NCBI GenBank assembly: GCA_003050645.1
Contig: PEBX01000019.1
Span: 1 to 46,821, forward strand
Length of the DNA: 46,821 bases
Source of the DNA: Candidatus Carbonibacillus altaicus
GTDB taxonomy: Bacteria; Bacillota; Bacilli; Thermicanales; DSM-22653
Reading direction: 5' to 3'
The stretch's first letter is position 1, and every line of letters starts with the position of its first letter. Positions 25,158-34,986 of this stretch are shown here, piece by piece. The position numbers were made by a program, and so were the translations under genes. Under the pieces are notes generated by a model that worked only from the letters and a program-made list of their open reading frames with translations, did no database searches and was not told where the DNA came from.

Positions 25158-27932
25158 TTGAACTTAGCGGCTCTATACGACACATTGCACGTTGAAGGCA
25201 AATCATATCGCTATGTCTCGCTGCCCCGTCTTAAACAAGAAGGGTACGCGCCGGAGCGGCTGCCGTTTTCCATCCGTGTCTTGCTCGAAGCAGCGATCCG
25301 TCAGATGGACGGCCTTGCTATTACAGAAGAACATGTGAGAATGCTCGCCAACTGGAATGCAGAAGCGAAAACGAAAGAAATTCCTTTTTTACCAGCGCGT
25401 ATTGTTCTGCAAGATTTTACAGGTGTGCCTGCCGTCGTCGATCTGGCGGCGATGCGAGAAGCCGTCGTGGCCTTGGGTGGTTCAGCTGATGAGATCAACC
25501 CGCTCGTTCCCGTCGATCTCGTTATCGATCACTCCGTGATGGTCGACTATTACGGTGAAAAAGAAGCCTTAGAATGGAATATGAATCTCGAATTCGAGCG
25601 CAATATGGAGCGGTATCGTTTTTTGCGCTGGGCACAAAAAGCATTTCGCAACTTCCGCGTCGTGCCGCCTGCGACCGGTATTGTCCACCAGGTCAACCTC
25701 GAATATCTGGCGACGCTGGTGAGAGAAAAAGATTCACCCGAAGGAACGCTCCTATTCCCGGATTCCTTGGTCGGCACTGACTCGCACACGACGATGATCA
25801 ACGGTCTGGGTGTCGTCGGCTGGGGGGTCGGAGGCATTGAGGCGGAAGCGGGGATGCTCGGTCAGCCGCTTTATTTTATCATGCCGGAAGTCGTCGGTTT
25901 TAAGCTCACCGGGACACTACCGGAAGGGGCGACCGCGACAGACCTTGTGCTCACCATCACCCATATTTTGCGCAAGCACGGGGTAGTCGGTAAGTTTGTA
26001 GAATTTTTCGGGCCCGGCGTCAAACACTTGTCCCTTGCCGATCGGGCCACGATTGCTAACATGGCACCAGAGTATGGGGCGACGATGGGCTATTTCCCGG
26101 TCGACGAAGAATCGCTTCGTTATTTATCGCTGACCGGTCGGGATGAGGCGCTCGTTAAAACCGTTGAAGCCTATTACAAGGCGCAGGGGATGTTTTACAC
26201 GGAAGGGACGAGCGATCCGGAATACAGCGAAGTGCTTACACTCGATCTATCGACGATCGTACCGACGCTGGCCGGGCCCAAACGTCCTCAGGATAAAATT
26301 AGCCTCAACGCGCTCAAGGAAACCGTGCATAGCTTATTCCCCAAATCGGTCGTCGAGGGCGGCTATGGTCTCGATACGAACTGGGAAGACAAAGCGGTCC
26401 CTGTTACGCATGCAAATGGAGGAAAGACCGAGCTTAAGCACGGGTCCGTCGTTATTGCAGCGATCACCAGCTGTACGAATACGTCTAATCCGAGTGTCAT
26501 GATTGGGGCCGGTATTTTGGCCAAGAAAGCGTTGGAAAAAGGGCTAAAAGTGCCTGCCTACGTAAAGACGAGCCTCGCCCCGGGTTCCAAAGTCGTCACG
26601 CAATATTTGGAAGATGCCGGACTTCTTCGGTCGCTTGAAGCGCTCGGCTTTTATGTTGCGGGTTACGGTTGCACGACGTGTATCGGAAACAGCGGACCGC
26701 TCCCGGATGAAGTGAGCCAGGCCATTCGTGACGGCGATCTTACGGTTGCATCCGTCTTAAGCGGTAACCGTAACTTTGAAGGGCGCGTGCATGCGCAGGT
26801 GAAGGCGAACTTCCTAGCCTCCCCCCCGCTCGTTGTGGCTTTTGCCATCGCCGGCACGGTGAACATCGATCTTGAGCGCGAACCGCTCGGTATCGGTAAA
26901 GATGGGCAGCCTGTTTACTTGAAAGACATCTGGCCGACGTCGAAAGAGATTCAGGATGCCGTCTTAAAGACGGTGACCGCGGAGAAATTCCGCGAGATTT
27001 ATGCCGACGTCTTTACCGGAAACACGCGCTGGAATAACATCGACGTGCCGGAAAGCGTGCTTTATGCCTGGGACGAAGCGTCCACGTATATCCAGCACCC
27101 GCCCTTTTTTGAAACGCTTCTATCCGGGAAAAAGAAGGGAAGCGCACACGGTTTAGGAGAAGGACGACAAGAACAGGGCGATCATCAGACGCTTGAGGCG
27201 CACGCCGCGACGTTTGCTCCTGCCTTACGGGGAGCCCGGGCGCTTCTTATCCTGGGGGATTCGGTCACGACGGACCATATCTCACCCGCCGGTTCGATTG
27301 CACCCGATTCGCCTGCCGGTAAGTATTTGCTTGAACGCGGTGTCGAACGCAAAGATTTTAATTCGTACGGTTCCCGGCGCGGCAATCACGAAGTGATGAT
27401 GCGGGGGACGTTTGCCAATATTCGCATTCGTAACAAGATGCTTCAGGGAACAGAAGGCGGTATGACGAAACATCTTCCGGAAGGCGAGGTACTCCCCGTA
27501 TACGACGCGGCGATGCGTTACAAAGCGGAAAATGTACCGCTTCTTGTCTTTGCCGGAAAAGAGTATGGCACCGGTTCTTCGCGCGACTGGGCGGCCAAAG
27601 GTACCTATCTTTTGGGCGTTCGTGCGGTCATCGCCGAGAGCTTCGAACGTATTCATCGCAGCAACCTCGTCGGGATGGGTGTTTTGCCACTACAATTTCA
27701 TGCGGGTGAAAATGCTGATACTTTGGGACTCACCGGCGATGAGACGTTTGATCTGGAAGGGCTGGATGGGCTGAATGTGCCGAATGCACCGGTTACCGTA
27801 CGCGTTACGCGGCCTACTGGGGAAGTCTTCACTTTTACCGTGACGAGCCGTCTCGACAGTGCGGTCGAGATCGACTATTATCAAAACGGCGGCATTTTAC
27901 AGACGGTCTTGCTCGATCTCGTACGCAAATAA
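25158..27932 (+). CDS. acnA: Aconitate hydratase A
   Basis: 924 residues from the TTG at 25158 with AAAAGGAGG 10 nt upstream. The [4Fe-4S] ligands are visible: Cys in [14 protein letters not shown] and two more in [12 protein letters not shown]. Other hallmarks are [32 protein letters not shown], and the swivel domain [15 protein letters not shown] with [21 protein letters not shown] and [15 protein letters not shown]. The length is near the AcnA/IRP1-type norm (about 900). An extra charged Gly/Gln-rich stretch (about residues 658-675) sits in the domain linker. It interconverts citrate and isocitrate in the TCA cycle; relatives in Bacillus also bind RNA when the cluster is lost. It is monocistronic, judging by its own promoter and a terminator at 28136. 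Confidence 0.95.
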   Translation: MNLAALYDTLHVEGKSYRYVSLPRLKQEGYAPERLPFSIRVLLEAAIRQMDGLAITEEHVRMLANWNAEAKTKEIPFLPARIVLQDFTGVPAVVDLAAMREAVVALGGSADEINPLVPVDLVIDHSVMVDYYGEKEALEWNMNLEFERNMERYRFLRWAQKAFRNFRVVPPATGIVHQVNLEYLATLVREKDSPEGTLLFPDSLVGTDSHTTMINGLGVVGWGVGGIEAEAGMLGQPLYFIMPEVVGFKLTGTLPEGATATDLVLTITHILRKHGVVGKFVEFFGPGVKHLSLADRATIANMAPEYGATMGYFPVDEESLRYLSLTGRDEALVKTVEAYYKAQGMFYTEGTSDPEYSEVLTLDLSTIVPTLAGPKRPQDKISLNALKETVHSLFPKSVVEGGYGLDTNWEDKAVPVTHANGGKTELKHGSVVIAAITSCTNTSNPSVMIGAGILAKKALEKGLKVPAYVKTSLAPGSKVVTQYLEDAGLLRSLEALGFYVAGYGCTTCIGNSGPLPDEVSQAIRDGDLTVASVLSGNRNFEGRVHAQVKANFLASPPLVVAFAIAGTVNIDLEREPLGIGKDGQPVYLKDIWPTSKEIQDAVLKTVTAEKFREIYADVFTGNTRWNNIDVPESVLYAWDEASTYIQHPPFFETLLSGKKKGSAHGLGEGRQEQGDHQTLEAHAATFAPALRGARALLILGDSVTTDHISPAGSIAPDSPAGKYLLERGVERKDFNSYGSRRGNHEVMMRGTFANIRIRNKMLQGTEGGMTKHLPEGEVLPVYDAAMRYKAENVPLLVFAGKEYGTGSSRDWAAKGTYLLGVRAVIAESFERIHRSNLVGMGVLPLQFHAGENADTLGLTGDETFDLEGLDGLNVPNAPVTVRVTRPTGEVFTFTVTSRLDSAVEIDYYQNGGILQTVLLDLVRK

Positions 27933-27967
27933 ACAGATCGGTCGTCTTTATATGACGGCAGATTGAA

Positions 27968-28061
27968 GCCTTTACGCTCGATCTTAAGGAGACAGATCAG
28001 CAGTTCAACCGCTTTCAAACGCGTCGGCGAGCAGGCCTTTACGTTCGACCTTAAGGGACAG
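27968..28061. repeat. Imperfect direct repeat downstream of acnA
   Basis: GCCTTTACGCTCGATCTTAA at 27968 recurs as GCCTTTACGTTCGACCTTAA at 28035, and each is followed by G(GA)GACAG and a CAGTTCA-like stretch. Function unknown. Confidence 0.6.
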
Positions 28062-28135
28062 TTCAGCCTTGCATGCTGAGCGTGGCTGAGCATGCCGAGA
28101 GTGTTTAAAATTAAACATTGTTAGACATTTGCACC

Positions 28136-28166
28136 TCCTGCCGGGGCCATCTGGCAGGATTTTTTA
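28136..28166 (+). terminator. Intrinsic terminator after acnA
   Basis: TCCTGCC (28136-28142) pairs with GGCAGGA (28153-28159), followed by TTTTTT. Confidence 0.85.
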
Positions 28167-28248
28167 TTGCCATAAACATCTTATAAATATGAGATCTAGA
28201 ATAAATGTGGATAGCTGTTATGAATACAGATTGGTGTAAATATACCAC

Positions 28249-28276
28249 TTGACACCTGGAGGACTTTCGTTAGAAT
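28249..28276 (+). promoter_or_regulatory. Promoter of the amino acid ABC transporter operon
   Basis: A consensus -35 TTGACA (28249-28254) and TAGAAT (28271-28276) are 16 nt apart, with a transcript start expected near 28283. The leader to the gene is about 130 nt and contains a short in-frame ATG segment (28295-28414). Confidence 0.75.
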
Positions 28277-28414
28277 GACTATATATGCATACAAATGAAA
28301 AATAAATCATCACCGGTACCCGTTAGACTTAGAAAAGGGGCACTGACGTCGAAAATGTCCGAGCACGAATGCCTGATGGGATGCGCGTTTGACTTAGAAA
28401 AGGAGGCGTGTTCT

Positions 28415-29269
28415 ATGAATCAACAGGCGGGGTCATTGAAATGGAATCAAAGCATACGCATCTTTTCATTAATGATTGCTAGTTTTTTACTTCTTTTTGT
28501 TCTTACAGCATGCGGGTCAGGCTCTTCCGTGTCCACGAACAATACGCCTGATATGGCTGCAGGTAGCGCAACAGAAAAAGGTGCTGCGACCAAGGAAAAA
28601 ATCGTTGTGGGTTCGGACGCAGCATACGCACCTTTTGAGTATATCGATACCAAGGGAGAGATTGCTGGACTTGATATCGAGCTCATCAAAAAAATGGCTG
28701 AGCTCGGCGAATTTGAAATAGAGATTCGCAATCTGCCCTGGGATACACTGTTCCAGGAAGTTAAAAATGGCGGGGTTGACGTGGCGATCTCTTCGATTAC
28801 GATTACCGAAGAACGAATGCAGACATATGATTTTACGGAACCGTATTTTGTCGCCAACCAGCTTGTGCTCGTTAAAGAAGATTCTCCCATCCACACTTTT
28901 CAAGATTTGAAAAATGCCAAATACGTCGGAGTTCAAAATGCGACGACCGGTCATTATGTCGTCCAGGAGCTGTTAGGGAAAACGAGTCCCAAAATCAAAT
29001 CATATGAATCGACGCCGCTCGCCATTCAGGATATGGTAAACGGCGGTTCCGATGCAGTCGTCGCCGATAATGCTGTCGTCTTAGAATACATCAAAAACAA
29101 CCCTAATGTTAAATTCCGAAGCTTTGATGACCCTTCATTTGAAAAAGAATATTATGGTCTGATGGTTAAAAAAGGTAATCAAAAAGTTCTCGATCTTCTC
29201 AACAGTGCTCTTCAAAAAGCGAAAGAAGAAGGTGTGATCAAACATATCTTCGGTTCTGATGTCGAGTAA
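28415..29269 (+). CDS. Polar amino acid ABC transporter substrate-binding lipoprotein
   Basis: 284 residues from the ATG at 28415, preceded by AAAAGGAGG at 8 nt; starts further left are less likely. A lipoprotein signal (ASFLLLFVLTACGSG) has the lipobox L-T-A-C, with Cys near residue 33 as the lipidation site. The mature domain is of the SBP_bac_3 type: VGSDAAYAPFEYIDTKGE, then GLDIELIKKMAELG, and VAISSITITEERMQTYDFTEPY, where the Arg typically binds the substrate carboxylate. It captures glutamine, or possibly another polar or basic amino acid, outside the membrane. The permease lies about 400 nt downstream and the ATPase overlaps the permease. Confidence 0.9.
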   Translation: MNQQAGSLKWNQSIRIFSLMIASFLLLFVLTACGSGSSVSTNNTPDMAAGSATEKGAATKEKIVVGSDAAYAPFEYIDTKGEIAGLDIELIKKMAELGEFEIEIRNLPWDTLFQEVKNGGVDVAISSITITEERMQTYDFTEPYFVANQLVLVKEDSPIHTFQDLKNAKYVGVQNATTGHYVVQELLGKTSPKIKSYESTPLAIQDMVNGGSDAVVADNAVVLEYIKNNPNVKFRSFDDPSFEKEYYGLMVKKGNQKVLDLLNSALQKAKEEGVIKHIFGSDVE

Positions 29270-29670
29270 GGTACGAATCGACCTGAACGGTAGGCTGCAG
29301 GATGCCTCTGTTTAGGGCGATTTTTATTAGGGCGATTTTTACTTTTAGCCAGTTCGTGTTTTCAATTCGTCGTTAAATTTTTTTTGAATGAGATTTCGAT
29401 CCGACATGTTCAGTAATGGTGTTGTTTAACGTTAGAGCGTTCACCTTGATCCATGATAGATTTTGATTAAACATGTTTAAGAATGCAGTATTTATGAATA
29501 AAGAAAGCAATGTTTAAGAAAGCAATGTTTAAGACAGCAGTGTTTATGAACATTAAGCGAATTGCTGTTTCGAGTCAGTACTTGGATTCGTATTGAAAGT
29601 AATGAATGTACCTTTCTTGTTGAATGGATTGTTTCGTTGAATGGGTTGTTTTAAGGAGGTTTTTCCTACG
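29270..29670 (+). other. AT-rich intergenic gap with 15-nt tandem repeats
   Basis: No convincing gene in the gap between the binding-protein and permease genes. TTAGGGCGATTTTTA occurs twice in tandem at 29312-29341. GAAAGCAATGTTTAA occurs twice at 29503-29532, flanked by degenerate relatives at 29481 and 29533. The gap is unusual because such transporter genes are normally adjacent. Confidence 0.65.
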
Positions 29671-30384
29671 GTGTCGTTTGTAGAACAGATCAATCAAGGG
29701 CTTTCCTGGCTTGATTTAAGGGTGGACATCATCTGGGATTATCGGGATTTGTTCATTCGGGGTATTTATTATACGATCATCTTATCGATGTCCGGTGTGG
29801 GGATTGGCCTTGTGCTCGGACTGTTTGCTGGTATGGCCAAACTGGCGAGATCGCTTTGGATTCGCTGGCCAGCGATCGCCTATATTGAGTTCTTCCGTGG
29901 GACGCCCCTGTTTGTGCAGATCATGCTCTTGCATTTTGCTGTACTCCCCACGTTATTGGGTCGTTCTCCTTCTCCAGTCATCTCCGGTATCATTGCGCTC
30001 GCCTTAAATAGCGGGGCGTATATATCCGAGATTTTTCGCGCTGGTATTCAGTCGATTGCCCGGGGGCAGATGGAGGCTGCGCGCTCGCTGGGGCTCAGCC
30101 ACGGTATGGCGATGCGATATATTATTTTACCGCAAGCTTTTCGCCGTATGATCCCGCCACTTGGGAATGAGCTCATTGTCGTCCTGAAGGATTCGTCGCT
30201 TTTATCTGCCATCGCCGCTCCAGAGCTTGCCAATGCAGCACGCATTACGATGGGCGCGACATCCAGACCATGGGAGCCGTATATGACGATTGCTGTTATT
30301 TATCTTGTAATTACCTTGATTCTGGCGTCACTTGTCAGCCGTCTAGAAAGGAAGCTGGACTATGGTCGACACAGCCGCAGTTAA
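29671..30384 (+). CDS. Polar amino acid ABC transporter permease (GlnP/GltK type)
   Basis: 237 residues from the GTG at 29671, which follows TTAAGGAGG by about 13 nt. There are five hydrophobic segments, beginning with [19 protein letters not shown]. The EAA loop that contacts the ATPase reads [20 protein letters not shown] followed by [20 protein letters not shown], a signature of HisM/GlnP-type permeases. [14 protein letters not shown] is the other conserved motif. It forms the membrane channel of a high-affinity amino acid importer. The 3' end overlaps the ATPase gene by 23 nt, which indicates translational coupling. Confidence 0.92.
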   Translation: MSFVEQINQGLSWLDLRVDIIWDYRDLFIRGIYYTIILSMSGVGIGLVLGLFAGMAKLARSLWIRWPAIAYIEFFRGTPLFVQIMLLHFAVLPTLLGRSPSPVISGIIALALNSGAYISEIFRAGIQSIARGQMEAARSLGLSHGMAMRYIILPQAFRRMIPPLGNELIVVLKDSSLLSAIAAPELANAARITMGATSRPWEPYMTIAVIYLVITLILASLVSRLERKLDYGRHSRS

Positions 30385-31171
30385 CAGAACCGATGTGTAC
30401 ACGGATACGTCTACGAGTACGTCTGGCAAGATGGCGAAGACAGAACCGCTCATATCCGTGCGCAGTGTGCATAAATTTTTCGGTACGCATGAAGTTTTAA
30501 AAGGGATCGATCTCGAGGTGTATCCGCAAGAAGTGCTGGTCATCATCGGTCCGTCTGGGTCGGGGAAGAGTACGCTACTCCGCTGTTTAAATTTATTGGA
30601 AACGTATCAAAAGGGTGAGATCATCGTCGATGGCAAGAGACTATCCGATCCGAAAATTCAAGAAGATGAGGTCAGACGTGAACTAGGTATGGTGTTTCAG
30701 CAATTTAACCTTTTCCCGCATATGACCGTGCTCGAGAATCTGATCCTTGCTCCGATCAAAGTACGTAAGAAAAGTCGTGAAGAAGCGATAAAAGATGCGC
30801 GGTTATTGTTGCAAAAAGTGGGCCTCTCTGACAAAGAAGGGGCCTATCCGGATGCATTATCTGGAGGGCAGCAACAACGGGTGGCCATCGCCCGGGCGCT
30901 TGCCATGCGGCCGAAAGCGATGCTTTTTGATGAACCGACAAGTGCGCTCGATCCTGAGATGGTCAAAGAAGTGCTGGACGTGATGAAAGATCTAGCCCGA
31001 GAGGGGATGACCATGGTGGTCGTCACACACGAGATGGGGTTTGCCCGGGAGGTCGGGGATCGGGTGATCTTTATGGACCAAGGAGAGATCGTAGAGCAAG
31101 GGACACCGCAGGACGTGTTCGGTCAGCCTAAAAATGAGCGAACGAAGGCGTTTTTGAGTAAGGTGTTGTGA
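30362..31171 (+). CDS. Polar amino acid ABC transporter ATPase (GlnQ type)
   Basis: 269 residues, ATG at 30362 within the permease gene with Shine-Dalgarno AAAGGAAG. Motifs are Walker [11 protein letters not shown]-loop [18 protein letters not shown], signature [16 protein letters not shown], Walker [15 protein letters not shown] and H-loop [13 protein letters not shown]. All match the GlnQ/HisP family. The first about 28 residues (many Thr, Ser, Asp) extend beyond the usual start and may be a repeat-like tail; a later Met (residue 24) could also be used. It powers the importer by ATP hydrolysis on the cytoplasmic face. Confidence 0.93.
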   Translation: MVDTAAVNRTDVYTDTSTSTSGKMAKTEPLISVRSVHKFFGTHEVLKGIDLEVYPQEVLVIIGPSGSGKSTLLRCLNLLETYQKGEIIVDGKRLSDPKIQEDEVRRELGMVFQQFNLFPHMTVLENLILAPIKVRKKSREEAIKDARLLLQKVGLSDKEGAYPDALSGGQQQRVAIARALAMRPKAMLFDEPTSALDPEMVKEVLDVMKDLAREGMTMVVVTHEMGFAREVGDRVIFMDQGEIVEQGTPQDVFGQPKNERTKAFLSKVL

Positions 31172-31471
31172 GGGAACAGGGGCATAATAATGCAGTAATG
31201 AAGAAAGAAATTTTTTATTTTGTTTGCCGTATTTTTAAGGAATCATAAACAGTAATCGGTTGTTAAGGAAAAGTAATAGGATGAAACACTAAATAAGCTA
31301 GGTATCGGAAATTAGGGATTGCTGAACGAACGAAAAACCCTTTACTGAGAAGGAATTCAGCCTCTTGATGGAGAAATCAAGTGCAAGGATTTCGTGCTTA
31401 ATCCCTCAAAATCCATGCACATAGGTGTTGTCTGATGTATGCATCAAGCGAACAACAGATGATTTTATCGG

Positions 31472-31672
31472 ATGACTTCTTACGCCTTTCGGTGGAAAGT
31501 GGAGGCCTACCGGAAACGCTACGGGTACTATCCGGAAGCTATTCTGCCTGACAAGATCTTCCGCGCTGAGAGAATCTCAAGTGCTGCAAGGCACACAATA
31601 TTTACTTAAGTGGTCCGCCTTGGGCAGGCCTTCACCGGCTTCCCGAAGTGAACAGGCTCAATTCCCTTCGGT
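31472..31672 (+). pseudogene. Decayed DDE transposase fragment (IS5/IS1182-like)
   Basis: The reading from 31472 gives KVEAYRKRYGYYPEAILPDK then IFR, which matches the conserved segment of IS5/IS1182-type transposases (Y-x-x-R-x-G-Y-Y-P-E-x-x-L-x-D-K-I-x-R) holding a catalytic Asp. The frame ends in a stop at 31607. A different frame from 31606 continues LSGPPWAGLHRLPEV, like the L-S-G-P-x-L-G-R-P part of the same family. So a frameshift and the loss of both ends leave only a scar. It is evidence of past mobile-element activity next to the cas genes. Confidence 0.7.
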
Positions 31673-31763
31673 AACATTTCGATGTGAGTGATCCAATCTC
31701 CTGATCCAATCTCCTATCGGTAACGTTTTATCGGTAACATTTTAACTGAGTGATCGCGATATA

Positions 31764-31792
31764 TTGACATTAACGGAAGAAAATGGTTTAAT
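31764..31792 (+). promoter_or_regulatory. Probable cas operon promoter
   Basis: TTGACA (31764-31769) and TTTAAT (31787-31792) are exactly 17 nt apart. It is the best promoter-like match in the 940-nt region before cas6 and would leave a leader of about 310 nt. Confidence 0.55.
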
Positions 31793-32111
31793 GATATTAA
31801 TCGTATATTCATAGAAATAATCGTTGAAGTAGGCGGATTCTTTTCCATAGATGGCAACGATGAAAGCATTTTTATTTGAGAGAAGGTGTCGTGTCTATGG
31901 ATAAAAATGTAGAAAATGGTACAAGTGGATATAGTCAAAGAATGTAGCATGGGAAAAAATCGAGTTATATCTGACGTGAACAGGAAGTATAGAAAAAAGC
32001 AAAATAAAGGATTATTATCGGGATAGACAGCGAATAATGAATAAAAAAAACGGAAATTTTCATCAGAGAAATCATCCATATATCAATCTATGACGGGGAA
32101 GAAAGAACGCG

Positions 32112-32879
32112 ATGCGAATATCCTTTACCTTTCAGAGTGAAAAACCTTATATTGATCTTCCGATTAGCTATAATTATCTGGTCCAGTCGGTTATTTATCG
32201 GAATCTTAAATCGGAGTTGGCTACATTCCTACACGAGGAGGGCTTTCACCTTGGGAAACGGAAATTTACACTCTTTGTCTTTTCCCGGTTAATGGGCCAA
32301 AGCCAATTTCTTAGAGAAAGTAAGAAAATCCGCTTTTTCGGCCCGATTCGGTTAATGCTCGCCTCACCCTTCGAACCTTTTATCCGAGGGATTTCTCAGA
32401 TAATCCTAAAAAAGGGGATCTATTTCGCCGAGGAAAGATTACAGGTTACGAAGTTAGAAGATATTCCAAAATTACGCACAGATCAAGAGAGCGTACAGGT
32501 TATGACGCTTTCTCCCGTGGTTGCTTATTCCACCCTTTTAAAACCGGAAGGGGGAAAATATACCCTTTATTTCACCCCAAAGGAGTGGGATTACATCCGT
32601 ATCCTTACCGAGAACCTGATCCGAAAAGGGAAGATCATCTATGGAGAGGAGACATCATTTAATCCTCTGCAAATAAGGCCTGTGGGTCGATTTAAACAGG
32701 AGGTGGTTCTATACAAAGGGACTGTGGTCAAAGGACACAGCGGGGGCTTTATCCTCGAAGGAGATCCGCGTTTAATCGATATTGCCCTTGATGCCGGCTT
32801 AGGGAGTAAAAACTCAATGGGATTCGGTTTCGTCTATCCGCGCGCAGAAGAAATCTCATCGACTCATGAATGGAGGTGA
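32112..32879 (+). CDS. cas6: CRISPR-associated endoribonuclease Cas6
   Basis: 255 residues, the first gene of the cas operon. The start MRISFTFQSEKPYIDLPISY matches Cas6 N-termini. The C-terminal Gly-rich loop is DAGLGSKNSMGFGFV, the Cas6 signature (G-h-G-x-x-x-x-x-G-h-G-h) that holds the RNA-binding site. It cuts pre-crRNA inside each repeat, leaving an 8-nt 5' tag expected to be ATTGAAAC here. Possible catalytic His or Tyr residues lie near the N-terminus but cannot be fixed by eye. cas8b begins 4 nt after its stop. Arg codons AGA/AGG look more frequent than in the upstream chromosome genes, which suggests transfer of the module. Confidence 0.9.
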   Translation: MRISFTFQSEKPYIDLPISYNYLVQSVIYRNLKSELATFLHEEGFHLGKRKFTLFVFSRLMGQSQFLRESKKIRFFGPIRLMLASPFEPFIRGISQIILKKGIYFAEERLQVTKLEDIPKLRTDQESVQVMTLSPVVAYSTLLKPEGGKYTLYFTPKEWDYIRILTENLIRKGKIIYGEETSFNPLQIRPVGRFKQEVVLYKGTVVKGHSGGFILEGDPRLIDIALDAGLGSKNSMGFGFVYPRAEEISSTHEWR

Positions 32880-32883
32880 TTGG

Positions 32884-34986
32884 GTGAATCTGACACAAGT
32901 TACGGCTCGCATCGGAAGGGAGAGGGAGGAAGACGCGTCCCCATTGCTTAGCTTGATCAAAGATCCGAAGAAGGTAAAAGAAAAGGAGACTCCCTATATT
33001 CTTTTTATGACCATCCACCTGGATGATCAATACATCCGGTTTGATCAGCCCTCCCCCTACAACGAGGAGGTTCCAAAGAAGTACTACTATTTTGGAAATA
33101 ACAGCGCCCAAGAGGCGCAAGTTTATCTTGTCCGTGAGGTAGACAGTCTTCACTATTTGCTCACATCGGTGTGGGGCGAATTGATTCAAGCATTGGAGAA
33201 AGCAGGTTTGAAAGAGTCCCGGTTATACCAATTGTTACAAACAATGAAATCAGGGGGAATGATTCTCGAGGGCGGTAAAAAAGGGAAAGGAGTCCTGGAT
33301 CTTTCCTTCCTTCCCCTCCCCCAAGAGTTCTACGGAGAAAGACTTAGGTATGATGAGCAGGATGAGAAAAATAAGAAAAAGATTCTCATCGGCAAACATG
33401 AGTTGAGCTTTGAAGCATATCTGAAAAAGACAATCGGGGATGAGCGAAAGGAAAACCGTTATGTTCTTGTCATCCCGCGGATCATGAAAGACCATCAGGT
33501 TTATATCCCCTCCCAAATGGAAGATTATCATCAACTGATTAAGAAGATCCGCCGATTGGAGGATTCGGTGGAGGGAGGGAACGACTCCACCGACGGTAAA
33601 GAAGGAAAGGTCTGCTACATATGTCACCAAAGAAAAGCGGATGTCTCGAGCGATTATACGACAAAATTTTTAAGATCGGGAATCAACAAATTTTTTGTAA
33701 CCAAGAAAACCAACTTTTCCAGGAATCTGGTCAATAAAGAATCTTACGACGACAACTATGCCATCTGCAGCACCTGTTATCAGGATCTTCTGGCAGGGGA
33801 GAAAAGGATAGAGCGTGATTTCCGGACAGATATCGCGGGAGAAAATGTTTTTATTCTCCCGGAAGGTCTGTTTGACACTTTTTCTTATGAAGCCTTGGGA
33901 CGGATCAAGAGGGGGGTTGACCTCGCCTTTCAGAGCAAGGTTGCAGAAGATTGGTTTTTACGAATCGAGGCGGGCGCTTACGAATTTAAGGAGAACAAAT
34001 ACACGGTGAACATGATCTTTTACCGGACCGACGGGAATTCGGTTTCACTGTTGGAGGCGATAGAGGATGTTCCGACGCTAAGGTATCTCCAACTGATGGA
34101 ACGTTTTCGGGATGAGAGTGAGAAGTACCGCGACTGGCTTACGGGGTTCTCCATGGGCACGATCTACAGGATGGTTCCGATCCATAGGACGAAAGACGGG
34201 ACGCAGACCGATGTGAAAAGGGTGCTCTCCCTCTATCATGCCCTTCTTTCCGGCTATATCATTGAAAGAGAACAATTATTTCGCCTTTTTTCCGAAGCGA
34301 TGGAGAAGGGGATCAAACAGCTTCAGAAAGAGGAAATGACCGACTACATCAATCTGGAACTTTACGGGTATAGAAGAGAACCCAACTTCTATATTCGCAC
34401 CCAGGTCTTTCGCTACATTCTCTTATTTCATGTTCTTCAAGAGATTGGCCTCTTAGATCAACCTATATTCCACTCTGTAGATGAAAGGAGCATAAAGATG
34501 GACGGGGAAACGTTGACAAAGGAGAAGGAGAAGCCTTGGTTTGAGAGAGAGATCGATGAGATCGAAGCATTTCTCAATGATCAGGGTTTTTCCGACAGAG
34601 CGAAAGCGCTCTTCTATCTCGGCAGTCTGGTGTACAGCGTAGGAAAGGAACAAGAGAGGAAAGGTCATCAGGATAAACCGATCCTAAAGAAAATCAGTTT
34701 TCAGGGGATGAACGTCAAAGAGATTATCCGCCTTTATGAAGAGGTGGTTGAGAAGCTGCGCCAATATGATGCCATCTATCTTTCAAATGAGCTTCGTATG
34801 AACCGTTTTCACCGATACTTCGGAAATTTGGAGGAGAAATGGGAATTAAGCGACCATGCCAATCTCTTCTATTTAATGGCGGGATATGCTTATCAGGTGA
34901 AATGGAGAAAAGAGGAAGATCTACAGGCAAAAGGTAGGAAAGATCAAGTAGAAGGAGAGGGGAAAGAGAACGATGATCAAGAATAA
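32884..34986 (+). CDS. cas8b: Type I-B Cascade large subunit Cas8b (Csh1)
   Basis: 700 residues from the GTG at 32884, chosen because GGAGGTGA (32871-32878) precedes it; an ATG at 32866 contains that site within its codons. A four-Cys zinc-binding pair is visible, VCYICHQRKAD and AICSTCYQDLLAGE (about residues 240-305), as in Csh1/TM1802-type Cas8b. The rest is mixed alpha/beta and rich in charged residues, with no enzymatic motif. Cas8b recognises the PAM and helps load Cas3. The context (between cas6 and cas7) fixes the identity more than sequence alone. It overlaps cas7 by 14 nt. Confidence 0.88.
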   Translation: MNLTQVTARIGREREEDASPLLSLIKDPKKVKEKETPYILFMTIHLDDQYIRFDQPSPYNEEVPKKYYYFGNNSAQEAQVYLVREVDSLHYLLTSVWGELIQALEKAGLKESRLYQLLQTMKSGGMILEGGKKGKGVLDLSFLPLPQEFYGERLRYDEQDEKNKKKILIGKHELSFEAYLKKTIGDERKENRYVLVIPRIMKDHQVYIPSQMEDYHQLIKKIRRLEDSVEGGNDSTDGKEGKVCYICHQRKADVSSDYTTKFLRSGINKFFVTKKTNFSRNLVNKESYDDNYAICSTCYQDLLAGEKRIERDFRTDIAGENVFILPEGLFDTFSYEALGRIKRGVDLAFQSKVAEDWFLRIEAGAYEFKENKYTVNMIFYRTDGNSVSLLEAIEDVPTLRYLQLMERFRDESEKYRDWLTGFSMGTIYRMVPIHRTKDGTQTDVKRVLSLYHALLSGYIIEREQLFRLFSEAMEKGIKQLQKEEMTDYINLELYGYRREPNFYIRTQVFRYILLFHVLQEIGLLDQPIFHSVDERSIKMDGETLTKEKEKPWFEREIDEIEAFLNDQGFSDRAKALFYLGSLVYSVGKEQERKGHQDKPILKKISFQGMNVKEIIRLYEEVVEKLRQYDAIYLSNELRMNRFHRYFGNLEEKWELSDHANLFYLMAGYAYQVKWRKEEDLQAKGRKDQVEGEGKENDDQE

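Larger units (their letters stand above)
27933..28414 (+). other. Intergenic region between acnA and the amino acid ABC operon
   Basis: No gene seen. It holds two imperfect direct repeats (27968-28061), an A/T-rich near-palindrome TGTTTAA-AA-TTAAACA (28102-28117), a terminator (28136-28166), a promoter (28249-28276), and a duplicated Shine-Dalgarno-like stretch GACTTAGAAAAGG at about 28328 and 28391. Confidence 0.6.
31172..32111 (+). other. Gene-poor region between amino acid transporter and cas operon
   Basis: About 940 nt without an intact gene. It contains a decayed transposase (31472-31672), short repeats (TGATCCAATCTCC twice near 31688-31715, TATCGGTAAC-type repeats near 31664, 31716 and 31730) and the presumed cas promoter (31764-31792). 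The last about 320 nt would form the cas mRNA leader. Confidence 0.65.

Noticed and set aside
31714-32079. 121-codon frame on the minus strand before cas6
   Set aside because: Low-complexity Phe/Ile/Ser-rich translation of AT-rich DNA with no homology-like motif.
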